Shown here in pieces: positions 1 through 11,035 of a DNA stretch of 64,000 bases. The position numbers were made by a program, and so were the translations under genes. The notes beneath the pieces are model-generated. The model was not told the origin of the DNA and did no database searches. It saw nothing but the letters and a program-made list of their open reading frames with translations. The DNA lies in NCBI GenBank assembly GCA_963931865.1, contig OZ007507.1, positions 14,938,450 through 15,002,449 of the forward strand, written 5' to 3'. Source of the stretch: Axinella damicornis (taxonomy: Eukaryota > Porifera > Demospongiae > Axinellida > Axinellidae). Position 1 is the stretch's first letter, and each line of letters begins with the position of its first letter.

Positions 1-250
1 ATTAATACACTCATCAACTCTGTTCTGTAGATTGATGTTCAAGCATGTTAGCTCTACCAAGCCATTGTATAGTGTACCACTTCTTGTGTGGGAATTTGGT
101 AGCTAATCAGAGCGAATTTCATACTAGGTGATGATTATTGCACTTGCATATTTATAAGCACCAAGCAGAAGGAGGCACCATTACATGTTTAAGCACTGGG
201 TTTTGCCTGCATACGGGATTGTAGGTATATCTCAATTAATCCTACTCCAG

Positions 251-433
251 TTGACTGTGGTCCACCTCCTGCCCCATGGAATGGATCTCTGGAGAGCTAC
301 ACTAACACAACAGAGGGTTCAGAGGTGTTCTACAGCTGTGACCCACGTCTGGTTCCTGAGAGGAGGATGATGTCTCTGTGCACTGGAACTGGGTGGAGCC
401 CAAACCCTAGTGCTTTAAGAAGTTGCTCCACAG
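251..433 (+). CDS. CCP/Sushi exon, receptor gene 1 (first visible exon)
   Basis: This exon encodes one complement-control-protein (Sushi) module, an extracellular disulphide-bonded binding domain. It opens VDCGPPPAPWNGSLES, keeps the four cysteines, has the FYSC core and ends with a Trp-Ser-Pro-Asn-Pro turn before the last Cys. It is bounded by a CAG acceptor and a CAG|GTATGT donor. Its 183 nt make it a symmetric phase 1-1 module. The same module recurs at 10707 and, on the other strand, at 31648. It belongs to a gene running to 11325; its signal peptide and any earlier exons lie left of the window or were not recognised. The exon is intact. Confidence 0.85.
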
Positions 434-704
434 GTATGTGGCAATGGTTGCTTGTCAGGAACTGAAGAAACCAGCTATAGATTGTACCTTTAGGATGTTA
501 TCTTACCTAGCTATTAGCTCCATTAGTCATCCTGCTGTGAAAAGCTTTAAGTGTGTAGCAATTCTGTGCACGTGTTTCTCTCAATGCTATAACTACTCCA
601 GCAAGATTGCTGCATACCTGATGTAATCTGTTGCTATCCTCACACTTTTAATTTCCTGTTCACATCACTTACACACTGCTCAAAGTACTTGACTTTCAGG
701 AAGT

Positions 705-975
705 GGAGATCTCCTTATAGCTGCTGAAATTTGGTTAACTAATGATGCAAGCATATCCGTCTGCGGAAACCTTTATAATGTGTTTACGCAAGGCTTATTG
801 CTGCGGAAATACTTTGACCAAGTTTACACAAGGAGTATAGCTGCTGAAACCTGGTGACCAAGTTTACGCACGAACTAAGTGGTGGTGATAGCTGCTGAAA
901 CCTGGTGACTACGTTTACGCAGGAACTAAGTGGTGCTTATAGCTGCTGAACTATGATAGCTAGGTATACGCAATG
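705..975. repeat. Left subterminal repeats of the CACTA element
   Basis: About five imperfect copies of a roughly 60-bp motif: TAGCTGCTGAAACCTGGTGA followed by a segment containing GTTTACGCA. GCTGCGGAAA variants occur in the first copies. Subterminal repeats near the TIRs are typical of CACTA elements, where they bind transposase. Here that role is inferred from position only. Confidence 0.7.
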
Positions 976-1770
976 CTTTGCTGGGAGAAGGTAGAAGACC
1001 TCACTGTAGCAGCTGTCAAAGTAAGTTGAAGTTGTTCCCTACATCATTATGGTTTAAAAAGAAAAGTAGACAGAGCTTCCACCTTTCTGATGATCACAAA
1101 CGTTGGGTGCAGCTGATAATTGTATGTCTGATATTTTATTGCTTATTGTGCACTTGGTTACTATGTGTGTGTATTTGTGCCTTGAACCATCCACATGCAG
1201 ATCTTGTGTAGACCCTTCAGCACCGTACAGGGTGATTGCTGACAATGTCAGCACACTGGTCAGCAGCATCCAGCATATAGCCTTAAGCTTGGAGTAAATA
1301 CACTGAATGCAACTTTAGTTTAGAGTTTTGACTGATGTATTTAATAGTGGTAAGGGCATTACACCCCCCACTGCATGGACGAGGTAAGTTTTATGAGCTA
1401 CATGGCCAGAAATCAGTATAGCAGCAGAGGACATCCGGTTATGGAAGAGTATCCAAACCATACACGGAAACCACATTAGTCGCTACGTAAACCATGAACT
1501 AATCACATTCCTTAGGAAAGCCACTTGGTGCATATTCATGGTATTGTATCAACAAAGGTACCGCATCAAAAGAAAGGGAATTAATACAAGCTAGCCGAAG
1601 TGCACGTGGATGCATTTGAGCGCGAAGGCTATTACAGAGATCAAGAAGCAAGCACTGCCAGCAGCGACAGGGATGCTCACGCTGTCAGACCATATGGACT
1701 GAGTATGTGCATATAATTTGTTAGTCTTGTATTTTGTGTTGGGCTGTGTACACTGTTTAAATATAATAGT
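976..1770. other. CACTA interior, no gene recognised
   Basis: Moderately AT-rich sequence between the subterminal repeats and the first minisatellite. Short ORFs on both strands overlap each other and show no family I recognise. Confidence 0.4.
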
Positions 1771-3416
1771 CTGATCTGTGTCGGGCTTTGTGGTGTGCAC
1801 ACTGTCAGTCTGATCTGTGTCGGGCTTTGTGGTGTGCACACTGTCAGTCTGATCTGTGTCGGGCTTTGTGGTGTGCACGCTGTCAGTCTGATCTGTGTCG
1901 GGCTTTGTGGTGTGCACACTGTCAGTCTAATCTGTGTCGGGCTTTGTGGTGTTGCATGCTGTCAGTCTGATCTGTGTCGGGCTTTGTGGTGTTGCATGCT
2001 GTCAGTCTGATCTGTGTCGGGCTTTGTGGTGTGCACACTGTCAGTCTGATCTGTGTCGGGCTTTGTGGTGTGTACACTGTCAGTCTGATCTGTGTCGGGC
2101 TTTGTGGTGTGCACGCTGTCAGCCTGATCTGTGTCGGGCTTTGTGGTGTGCACGCTGTCAGCCTGATCTGTGTCCGGGCTTTGAGGTGTGCACACTGTCA
2201 GTCTGATCTGTGTCGGGCTTTGTGGTGTTGCATGCTGTCAGTCGAATCTGTGTCGGGCTTTGTGGTGTGCACACTCAGTCTGATCTGTGTCGGGCTTTGT
2301 GGTGTTGCATGCTGTCAGTCTGATCTGTGTCGGGCTTTGTGGTGTGCACACTATCAGTCTGATTTGTGTCGGGCTTTGTGGTGTGTACACTGTCAGTCTG
2401 ATCTGTGTCGGGCTTTGTGGTGTGCACACTGTCAGTCTGATCTGTGTCGGGCTTTGTGGTGTGCACACTGTCAGTCTGATCTGTGTCGGGCTTTGTGGTG
2501 TGCACACTCAGTCTGATCTGTGTCGGGCTTTGTGGTGTTGCATGCTGTCAGTCTGATCTGTGTCGGGCTTTGTGGTGTGCACACTGTCAGTCTGATCTGT
2601 GTCGGGCTTTGTGGTGTGTACACTGTCAGTCTGATCTGTGTCGGGCTTTGTGGTGTGCACGCTGTCAGCCTGATCTGTGTCGGGCTTTGTGGTGTGCACG
2701 CTGTCAGCCTGATCTGTGTCCGGGCTTTGAGGTGTGCACACTGTCAGTCTGATCTGTGTCGGGCTTTGTGGTGTTGCATGCTGTCAGTCGAATCTGTGTC
2801 GGGCTTTGTGGTGTGCACACTCAGTCTGATCTGTGTCGGGCTTTGTGGTGTTGCATGCTGTCAGTCTGATCTGTGTCGGGCTTTGTGGTGTGCACACTAT
2901 CAGTCTGATTTGTGTCGGGCTTTGTGGTGTGTACACTGTCAGTCTGATCTGTGTCGGGCTTTGTGGTGTGCACACTGTCAGTCTGATCTGTGTCGGGCTT
3001 TGTGGTGTGCACACTGTCAGTCTGATCTGTGTCGGGCTTTGTGGTGTGCACACTCAGTCTGATCTGTGTCGGGCTTTGTGGTGTTGCATGCTGTCAGTCT
3101 GATCTGTGTCGGGCTTTGTGGTGTGCACACTGTCAGTCTGATCTGTGTCGGGCTTTGTGGTGTGTACACTGTCAGTCTGATCTGTGTCGGGCTTTGTGGT
3201 GTGCACACTCAGTCTGATCTGTGTCGGGCTTTGTGGTGTTGCATGCTGTCAGTCTGATCTGTGTCGGGCTTTGTGGTGTGTACACTGTCAGTCTGATCTG
3301 TGTCGGGCTTTGTGGTGTGCACACTGTCAGTCTGATCTGTGTCGGGCTTTGTGGTGTGCACACTGTCAGTCTGATCTGTGTCGGGCTTTGTGGTATGCAT
3401 GCTGTCAGTCTGACCT
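1771..3416. repeat. 39-bp minisatellite with a 546-bp higher-order repeat
   Basis: About 42 tandem copies of a unit containing CTGATCTGTGTCGGGCTTTG and GTGGTGTGCACACTGTCAGT. Most units are 39 bp. Variants of 40 bp (GTTGCATGCTGT) and 37 bp (GCACACTCAGT) occur in a fixed order. The stretch from 1974 to 2516 repeats as 2520 to 3062, a 546-bp higher-order period of 14 units. Because 39 is a multiple of three, every frame stays open on both strands and gives long artefactual ORFs of a 13-residue repeat. I do not regard these as genes. The array lies inside the CACTA element. Confidence 0.95.
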
Positions 3417-3965
3417 GTGGATGTGCCATGTCACCTATCCGGCGACTTGCTGTGCGAGTCTTGCAGGTGTGGTGTGTGTTGTGCCATGTCACCTATCCGG
3501 CGACTTGCTGTGCGAGTCTTGCAGGTGTGGTGTGTGTTGTGCCATGTCACCTATCCGGTGACTTGCTGTGCAAGTCTTGTAGGTGTGGTGTGTGCTGTGC
3601 CATGTCACCTATCCGGCGACTTGCTGTGCGAGTCTTGCAGGTGTGGTGTGTGCTGTGCCATGTCACCTATCCGGCGACTTGCTGTGCGAGTCTTGCAGGT
3701 GTGGTGTGTGCTGTGCCATGTCACCTATCCGGCGACTTGCTGTGCGAGTCTTGCAGGTGTGGTGTGTGCTGTGCCATGTCACCTATCCGGCGACTTGCTG
3801 TGCGAGTCTTGCAGGTGTGGTGTGTGTTGTACCATGTCACCTATCCGGCGACTTGCTGTGCGAGTCTTGCAGGTGTGGTGTGTGTTGTACCATGTCACCT
3901 ATCCGGCGACTTGCTGTGCGAGTCTTGCAGGTGTGGTGTGTGCTGTGCCATGTCACCTAACCGGC
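3417..3965. repeat. 58-bp minisatellite
   Basis: About 9.5 head-to-tail copies of a 58-bp unit containing GCCATGTCACCTATCCGGCG and ACTTGCTGTGCGAGTCTTGC. It starts exactly where the 39-bp array ends and shows only a few point differences (GTG/GTA, TGTT/TGCT) between copies. It lies inside the CACTA element. Long ORFs through it are repeat artefacts. Confidence 0.95.
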
Positions 3966-5066
3966 GACTGGCTTATAATTAATTATATGTAGCTGGCTCC
4001 TCCCACTTTCTAGTATGGATTTTGCGACAGTTAGTCAATTATTTTGTGTTGTGTACCTTGTTTTATGAGAAACCATTATGAAACACAGGTACAAAGAAGT
4101 CAGCGTTCAATTGAGAGTATCCATGCAAGAAGGAGGAGATACAAACAGAAGAAGAGTAAGGAAGCATGGGAAGAACGGATAGAAAAAGAACTCTGCAGAC
4201 GCTGGAGGGAATGGAGAGAAATAATAAACACTCACTTTGAAGTTTCAGCTGTCTGGGAGATGGTGACCACACCATAGATTTGGTTGTCTTCAAGTTTGGT
4301 CGCCATATCTGCAATTGAACTGAATCTCTTTTGCGCATGCACGTGCATACTCACCAATGCGGTCACTAATACTTGATGTGTGATAACACTGATTGGCATT
4401 AATTTTGCTGAATTAAAGATATACTGCAGTACACCTAATTCCATTAAGAGTGCCACCTGAATGAGGTTGAGGTTAGTCTGGACCAATTGGGCAAAGCATA
4501 GCTCAGATCATGTGCTTCCAGTAGGCCATTTGGCACAAACAACACAACTTAAGCAGGGTGGTGGGGACAGCCTGGGCTGCCCCACTTTCATCACCACAAG
4601 ACAAAGCCATCACACTAACTCATGCAGGCCTAGCTGTTAAAATTAAAAGGTTGATGGCAAAATTATTTGTTACTATATAGCTAGTTGTGTGTATATGCAT
4701 GTAGCCACACAGGATAAAGTTAAAAACCGTGCACATGAGGAACTAGCATGCAGCTGACAGCCTCCCATTGAAGTCACCTGACACCAAAGGGACACCACAG
4801 TACAATTTGGGGAGACAGAATAGTTTGGAGGTTTCCAATCATACCATTAGATCAACTGATTCTCTGAAGAGTTTCTATGTGGCAAAGGGGATGTGGGTAT
4901 GTGAAAGGTGTGAGTAGTAAACATGTTTACATTGATGGTTCCAGCTTGAATGCCCAAGTATGGCTTGTGGGACATTACTTAACTACTGGACTGGCTAGCA
5001 GTTTGGTAACTATGAGTGAGAATAAACTTTACAGCAAATACATAAATTACAGAACATAGTGATTTG
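3966..5066. other. CACTA interior downstream of the transposase remnant, no gene supported
   Basis: There is a 77-codon ORF at 4044-4277 (+) with a Lys/Arg/Glu-rich, possibly helical stretch (RRRRYKQKKSKEAWEERIEK). I recognise no family and see no supporting splice structure. The rest shows nothing I can support. Confidence 0.3.
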
Positions 5067-6470
5067 TCAGTGGACATACAAAGACAACACTGTCATTGGT
5101 GTTGTCATGCAATTTAACGCTCCCATATATGCAGCTACAAACTTAGAATAAATTCTACAAACAGGCAAACATGTTTGTTGTAAAATGTGCGTGACCATAA
5201 CTGAAGGGGGTTGCCAAACTTGAATCGCATAGAATGAGCTGCAAACCAATTAACTAATGCAAATACATTGATATATCTTGATCCATTATATTCAAACTGG
5301 TGCATGAGAATAGTTTCCACTTGTCCTGGTTGAAAGTCAACACCGTCAGATTCGAGATGTTGCTGTGATACTGGGGAACCCAAGACATAACTGTACTTCT
5401 TACAACGTAGATGATTTTGTGTGCCAATTTTCTCACATCCATTGGTGCAGTAGGTGTAGTAACAAACAGAAAGTGGAAGTTGGATTTCTATTGAACGCTG
5501 ATTATTGGGAAAATTACCAAGCATTCCATTATATCTTTCAAAACTAAACAACCAAAAGCTATATATGGGTCCATAGTCCTGAATACATTCACGCAGATGT
5601 GCATGGAGATGCATGTTTGGAGTTATAGCTTCTTTACCATAAAGTTGTCCAAAACGACGACAAAAGTGCATTAAAACCATTATCCACTTTCTGTAAGTCA
5701 TCTACAGAAATCTGAGTAGAACACGAGGCGGCAAGCAATGACAAAGGACTCCCAACAGTGATAATGAGGAGGTGCAAGAATGTCTCTGAGAGCATAGAGT
5801 GAATAGATAATTGTCCAATTTTTCCATTGATCGGCAGTAAATCCAGCAAAAGCTGAGGAGATTTTCTGATAGCTGAACCCTCTTGTCTCCAAGGTTATCC
5901 ACACCACTACCACTAGCTTCATCGTCACTATCATCATCCCATACTTCATAATCTTCACCCTCACCCTGCATCTCAGAATTATACCTTCATCTGTATCAAC
6001 AGCAGAAAAGTCGAAGGCTAGCGATAGTAACAGTTACTTCCAGATGCTACAATGTGTGCATGCACGCTCATGCACAATAATACACATACCCTGTACACTT
6101 TCTTCTCCATCAGCTGATGCTGAATCATCTCCCTCTCTTTCACTACCATAGCCAGCAGCATCTAGTTCATCCCTGCGGCTGATATTTTCTGGCTATTGGA
6201 TATGTTTACAATAATTATGCTGTTTGTATCATAGTTTTATTAGTAGCTAGATATGCTGTAACATGACAAATCGCCATAATTATATCTATACAGCTGAGTT
6301 TTACCTCAAAGTCTGATGGATCATCTGTATCTGCTGCTACATTCTCCGTAATTTGTACATCAAGTTCAATCCGAGGCTTTTTAGCCCACGACTGTTGATC
6401 AGAATTGTCGGAAATGCTCGTTGTAAGTCCTCTGGGCCACAGACTCCTCGCAGTGCGGGCACCATTATTT
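5067..6470 (-). pseudogene. Decayed CACTA (tnp2/DUF4218-type) transposase
   Basis: Read right to left it shows an N-terminal WCPHCEESVAQRTYNEH zinc-binding-like motif near 6450, an acidic region (NVAADTDDPSDFE, then WDDDSDDEASG), TADQWKNW near 5840, and then the DUF4218-like block KEAITPNMHLHAHL, YGPIYSFWLFSFERYNG and INVFALVNWFA (5650-5200). Splice-like junctions occur near 6306, 6196 and 6090. The reading frame shifts at least three times (near 6410, 5700 and 5250) and there are in-frame stops. The acidic region runs almost directly into the post-catalytic part, so the DDE core, which full family members have between them, seems missing. It is therefore a truncated, inactive copy. The family assignment is from remembered motif similarity. 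Confidence 0.75.
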
Positions 6471-6535
6471 TCCTGGATAGCGCTCTCTTCGTCTGGTATT
6501 AGACTGTTCCATGATGTCTGAATGTGACTGTAGCA

Positions 6536-6733
6536 CCGAGTGTTGGGAGTTTGTACCGTATAATATTATGCTAGATTATAACGAACGCACACGATAACGT
6601 CATTTACCCGGCATTTTGTAGAGCGTCCAATGAGTATCGTCGTAAGAGCGATTTCCCGCGAAAATCAACCGCCTAAATCTGAGGTTGAAGGTGCTCGCTT
6701 CTTACTTTCAAGCAATCAGTCATACTTTTAGCG
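6536..6733. promoter_or_regulatory. Divergent intergenic region inside the CACTA element
   Basis: The 200 bases between the oppositely transcribed transposase remnant (left, -) and the five-exon gene (right, +) are the only place for their promoters. I see no clear TATA box. The assignment rests on gene layout. Confidence 0.35.
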
Positions 6734-8034
6734 ATGGCAGTACCAGAGAATACTGATGAGATGGCTATTTTGTTGCAGGAAGCGCTCGGTGAGATGAGGG
6801 AGCAGCGCCAGCAAAATATCGCTATCATGGAACAGAACCATCGTCTACTGGAACGTCTACAAACCGTCGAAGAACAGCTCAGTAGGCCTCAAACTAGTAA
6901 CGCGCCCAGGAGAAGGAAGGAGAGGATTGCAGTGTCTTTACACACTAGAGTAAGACTTATTGCATTCTGGTATAGCATGCCTAGCAATTGCAATGCATAA
7001 TCTTACTTTATACAACCTTGCCGTTCGTCTTCTTTTCAGAGCTGCGTTCACAATACATACAATCAGCTACAGCTATCCTGGAACTTAAAAGGCAAGTGAG
7101 TTACGATATTGCTGTTACTGCCTTTACTGGTACATATAGTCATGCAATGACTATTTTTGTAGTCTATTCATGTACCATGCACCAACCGTATTGTGACTGG
7201 GTTACTATACAACACATATCAAGTATGTCATCGGACTCTTCACAGCATTGTGTTTTCTTCCTCCCTGCAGCTTTCTATCGAACCACAACCAAGATATTGT
7301 TAGGCGGTTGGAATCTGAGCTTAAGTCTTCCCGCCCCAGAATAACTACTGAGGAAGTGACAGGTATATTTATTATCATAAGCATTCATACAACAACACTT
7401 ATCAATTAATCTACTCAATTTGTTGCAGAGGCCTGCAAGACATTCTTTCGCTCAAAGAGGGATGACGGGAAGAGAGAGGAGAAAGGAACACTAGTGGAGC
7501 ACCGGCGAAAGCAAAAATTTAGCAAACGGATAGGCAAGGCAAGTATAATAATCATGTATTCCTATTTTGACAATGTATACCTGACCCTGCAGCTACAAAA
7601 TGTCTTTATACAAATCATACCAAATAATAATTATTATAATTCTATTACAGAAACTTAAAAACAGAAGGAGCGTCCTGGATGAGGCTGCTGGGATGTACTC
7701 TTGGTCCCCTGCATGTAAGCGTCGCATCCAAAAGTTACTGGTTGAGGACAATATGTCATCAGAGACCTCCGCTCCTGAGAGTGATACAGATGAACACTCC
7801 TTCAAAGTGAGACGAAGGAAATACATAAAGAAGAAATTTAGAAAAATTTTTTATGACCTACACGAAATTTACAAGAAGAAACTCTCTCCTCGATCAAGAA
7901 GCATGTTGCATCCACGAGTAACCAGTAGGCATCCTCACCAAAGACCACCTCCTCCTGATCTGCCTGTATGGGCCACATCCAGAAATTCAGACTCAATAAC
8001 AACTCCTGCAGAAGACAGTACTGTGCCCCATTAA
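6734..8034 (+). CDS. CACTA-borne second protein, five exons, 283 aa
   Basis: Exons 6734-6949, 7042-7091, 7271-7362, 7429-7538 and 7651-8034 join in frame to 283 codons without a stop. Two introns (after 7091 and after 7538) use GC donors (AG|GCAAGT); all acceptors are AG. The N-terminus (to about residue 60) is Gln/Glu-rich and heptad-like (LLQEALGEMREQRQQN), probably coiled coil. The middle is strongly basic (KTFFRSKRDDGKREEKG). An acidic-serine patch (MSSETSAPESDTDEH) follows, then a basic stretch and a Pro-rich end (RPPPPDLPVWATS). I do not recognise a named domain. Its place inside the transposon, divergent from the transposase, suggests an accessory DNA-binding role like TNPA of plant CACTA elements; this is inference. 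Confidence 0.75.
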
Positions 8035-8164
8035 CATTGAGTTGAATTTTTTGATGATTTCTATAGTTTTTGTCATTAGTGTTAGCTTATTATTGATTTC
8101 TTTGTATTATTTAGCTGTTGTAATTGCTTAATGCATTTTGTAATTGCTTATTTTAATTACTGTG

Positions 8165-8490
8165 GAACAGTAAAAGCGGATATATATAGGTACAGGCTAT
8201 ATATAGGCGGGTAGCGGACCGGGATGGTGAGCCACTTTCAGCTGCGCTCCGTAGTGTTCCTCCTGCGTTCACTCCGACAAGCCGTACGTATCACTTGTTC
8301 GCGCTCCTCTGCGGAGATCTGCCGTTTCCGCTTGACTTTCAGCGGTGCGGAAGCGCAGCATCTTCGCCGTTAACCGCAACGGAAACTCCGACTCACCCGC
8401 ACATCCGGTTAATTACTTTTCAGTGCGGAAAGTTGGTGTTCACGCAATAGGCCGCAAATCTCCGTGTAGCGGAAAGCCACCGACTTTCCC
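8165..8490. repeat. Right subterminal region of the CACTA element
   Basis: GC-rich stretch with repeated short motifs in both orientations (GCGGAAA, TTTCCGC, CGGAGAT, TTCACGCAA) ending in the right TIR. The GCGGAAA and ACGCAA words also occur in the left subterminal repeats, supporting that the two ends belong to one element. Confidence 0.6.
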
Positions 8491-8499
8491 CAGTGACAG

Positions 8500-8693
8500 T
8501 CAACTGTAGGATGCCCACTGCCCCTCGGAATGGCTCCATTGAAGCATACCAAAGCACATTGGGTGGTGCAGAGATATCTTCATGTGTGCCCCAGGGTTTG
8601 TTCCAGCTGGGAGGATGAGGGCAAATTGTACATCAGATGGAGTAACAGTAGATGGTACCTGGACACCAGATCCTGCCACTCTCATGTGTAATG
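8500..8693 (+). pseudogene. CCP exon of gene 1 with a one-base deletion
   Basis: The exon starts NCRMPTAPRNGSIEAYQ and, after a frame change near 8575-8580, continues as CAPGFVPAGRMRANC and WTPDPATLMC. The module is complete except for one missing base where family members have AEIF(F). Its length of 194 nt is one short of a phase 1-1 exon, which agrees. The acceptor AG is formed by the CACTA target duplication ACA plus G8499, and the donor is ATG|GTGAGA. Either gene 1 is decaying after the transposon insertion or the base was lost in sequencing. Confidence 0.75.
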
Positions 8694-8889
8694 GTGAGAT
8701 TACTGAACAGCATCATGTTAATGTGCATATTCTCAAGGCTGGAAATGCCATGATACCCATAATCATTATATTTTGGTATAACTACACACAATACACTTGG
8801 TGTAGAATTATGGATACAGTGTTAGGCAGCATATAAAGCCATTGTGGTGGCTAGCACACACACAAGGGGAGTGGGGTTGCTAAATCCCA

Positions 8890-9815
8890 ATGTTGTTTTA
8901 GTTATCTAAAACTGAAATAGTTTAGTTTTTGGTTTTAATTAGGTAGAAGTCACATTGTTTAGTTTAGTTTTAGTTTTAATTACTAAATCTCAAAAGGGTT
9001 AGTAAAGGCTCTTTTAGTTTTAGTAACCACCATTTTTGGGTGATTTTCATTCTAGTTTAGTTGTAGTTTTAATTAACAGGCTGAGACAGTCCTCATTTTA
9101 GTTTTAGTTTTAATTACTAAAGTGAACTAGAGGTGTTCATAGAACGCATACCCCGCGCTGTCATGAACGTCTACAGGCCAGGATGCATGCAGTGCAGCTA
9201 CAATCGACGTGACATCTCTGCCGACGCGCATCGAACAAGGCGGCTATCGCGTATACTGTGTTCGTGTATGGCCATATCCAAGGTGTGGGAGTGACCGCTT
9301 ACCGTATATACTGGAGAGGTGGAGCCAAATGTTACTAATAATAGGAAATAGCTGGAAAAAAACAGCAGAAACAATAGCCACGATGCCTGTGAAGTACATA
9401 GATCGTGAGAAAACACTGTTTCCTAGCGGTCATCTCGAAGCATGAAGTTTCCAAATGCACCGTGTGTCCTGTTCTTGATGGGACTCTGAGGTCACGAAGA
9501 GGTGGAGCCAATGTTATGAATAGTTATGAAAAGTAGGAAATAGCCGAAATACAGCGAAACGGAGCGACTTGACTTCAGTCAGGTACATGTACACATAGAG
9601 CAGTTTTTTGCTATTTGCTATTGTTTGACTCCATTTCGATGGTTTATGAGGGTCTATGTGGCGAGATTTCAATTTTTTTCGAGTCACTGACAGACTGACC
9701 GACAGACAAAACCGATTGCTTAACCCCGCTTCGCGCATGCGCGTGCGGGGTAAATATGCCATACTAAAATGCATTATATATAGTTTTAGTTTTAGTTAAC
9801 TAAAACAACATTGCT
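8890..9815. mobile_element. TIR element with TTTTAG-rich ends and a distinct core
   Basis: The left end AATGTTGTTTTAGTTA near 8892 recurs inverted near 9797-9815 (TAACTAAAACAACATT). Between 8900 and 9125 is a degenerate TTTTAGTTTTAATTA-type repeat. The core at 9128-9770 has different base composition and holds two related copies of GAGGTGGAGCCAA(A)TGTTA. I see no open gene. It looks like a non-autonomous DNA transposon, possibly with a second insertion in it. It lies in an intron of gene 1. Confidence 0.55.
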
Positions 9816-10101
9816 AGTAGTAAATCCCAACCAAACAAAAAAGTCTAGTTTATACTTCTACTATGAAGTCTTCTATCTTGGACTGGCAGGATTAATCCAT
9901 TAATTATTGAGGCAATGTCCATTGTTGAAAATGCATGACCGTATCTTTTAGAGGTTAGGACCCTAAATTGTACATCATGGCATCTGGCATAGCTAAGGGA
10001 GATGTGTGATTCATAGATTATTCATATATAGAGGGTGTCCATGCATGTGGCAGATATGATGATGGTGATCAGTGAATGCTAACCTGATTGTTCCCACACA
10101 G

Positions 10102-10302
10102 TTAGTACTGTTGCCTGTGGAGTTCCAAGCAACGCATCCAGTGAGGTGATTGTGCAGTACAACACTACTATAGTGAGCTCAGTGATATTCTACCATTGTC
10201 GGCAGTCAAGGTTTGCTCCATCAAGCTCAAGTGCTGTGTGTATGGAGAATGAGATGTGGAGTCCAGACCCCTCCCAGGTGGTGTGCAGGATGGTGACAAC
10301 AG
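10102..10302 (+). CDS. CCP exon, gene 1 (VACGVPSNAS type)
   Basis: 201 nt, phase 1-1, CACAG acceptor and CAG|GTAGAG donor. It encodes a CCP module beginning VACGVPSNASSEVIVQYN, with four cysteines and the MWSPDPSQVVC end, followed by RMVTT. It is a close paralogue of the exon at 63373-63597 on the opposite strand in gene B (same CGVPSNAS start and SSSSAVCME core). No frame breaks. Confidence 0.85.
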
Positions 10303-10706
10303 GTAGAGAGAGAACAAGCTAGTACAGCTCTGCCTCACCTTACTGATATTCCTCTATATGGAACCATTCCCAATTGCAGTGGATCACTTGTGGTATCAGT
10401 GATCACAATGAAGTAGACAAGCCCACTGATCCACAGTTCAGAAAAATAACTCCTGTTTGTATTCCACAGGTCTATTAAATGTTCACTACAGACCATTTGG
10501 TGCAACATTTGCGTGCTTATGATTGCATTCAGCCCACACCAATACACCGATCACTATATAAGTCCCCCAACAGAATTATGCAGTTAGTCCTAGCCTCAAA
10601 TATTGGTAGCTAGATACTAGTTCTGCTCTGAATCATGCAATAAGAGTATAACACTTCAATGAGGTTTGTGCACAATCATACTGCAAAATTATGCCAACTG
10701 CTGCAG
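10303..10706 (+). other. Intron of gene 1
   Basis: Intron between two phase-1 CCP exons. I see no gene or repeat in it. Confidence 0.6.
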
Positions 10707-10886
10707 TTGACTGTGGTCCACCTCCTGCCCCACGGAATGGATCTCTGGAGAGCTACACTGACACAACAGAGGGTTCAGTGGTGTTCTACAGCTGTGACTC
10801 AGGTCTGGTTCCGGAATTGTGGATGAGAGCCATATGCACGGAGGATGGGTGGAGCCCAAACCCTGCTGATTTACACTGCTCTCCAG
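10707..10886 (+). CDS. CCP exon, gene 1 (last CCP before the membrane)
   Basis: 180 nt, phase 1-1, TGCAG acceptor and CCAG|GTATGT donor. The module starts VDCGPPPAPRNGSLES and ends WSPNPADLHC with four cysteines. It is nearly the same as the exons at 251 and 31648, so recent duplication or conversion within the family is likely. Intact. Confidence 0.85.
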
Positions 10887-11035
10887 GTATGTTGGAGTAC
10901 AGTATGCATAAGCAACCTCTGTAGCCATTGGCTTGCTAGCTATTGCATGAAACGGTGCATTGTCACTACATGTCTTAACAGTAATCTGTGGACCAAGTAG
11001 CATTCATGATTAATTGTGGTAATTGTTTTCTTCAG

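Larger units (their letters stand above)
674..8495. mobile_element. EnSpm/CACTA DNA transposon, 7.8 kb, with TSD ACA
   Basis: Both ends start CACTG. The left end reads CACTGCTCAAAGT and the right end, reverse-complemented, CACTGGGGAAAGT. Similarity continues through TTTC and a shared GGAGAT about 33 bases in. Each end is flanked by the same three bases ACA (671-673 and 8496-8498), the TSD size of the CACTA superfamily. Subterminal repeats lie inside both ends. The element holds two minisatellites, a decayed transposase gene (-) and an intact-looking second gene (+) that diverge from a common region near 6.5-6.7 kb. The catalytic core of the transposase appears deleted, so this copy is probably non-autonomous. 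It interrupts receptor gene 1 exactly at a splice acceptor. Confidence 0.85.

Noticed and set aside
1771..3416. CRISPR-like array
   Set aside because: Units are directly adjacent with no unique spacers, and the window is eukaryotic.
1591..3982. Long ORFs on both strands (up to 253 codons) with Cys-rich or Thr-Gln-rich 13-residue repeats
   Set aside because: They are open only because the 39-bp unit is a multiple of three and because unit codons avoid stops. The same DNA is open in several frames on both strands.
4044..4277. 77-codon basic ORF inside the CACTA element
   Set aside because: No start context, splice structure or family; may be a decayed exon but not supportable.
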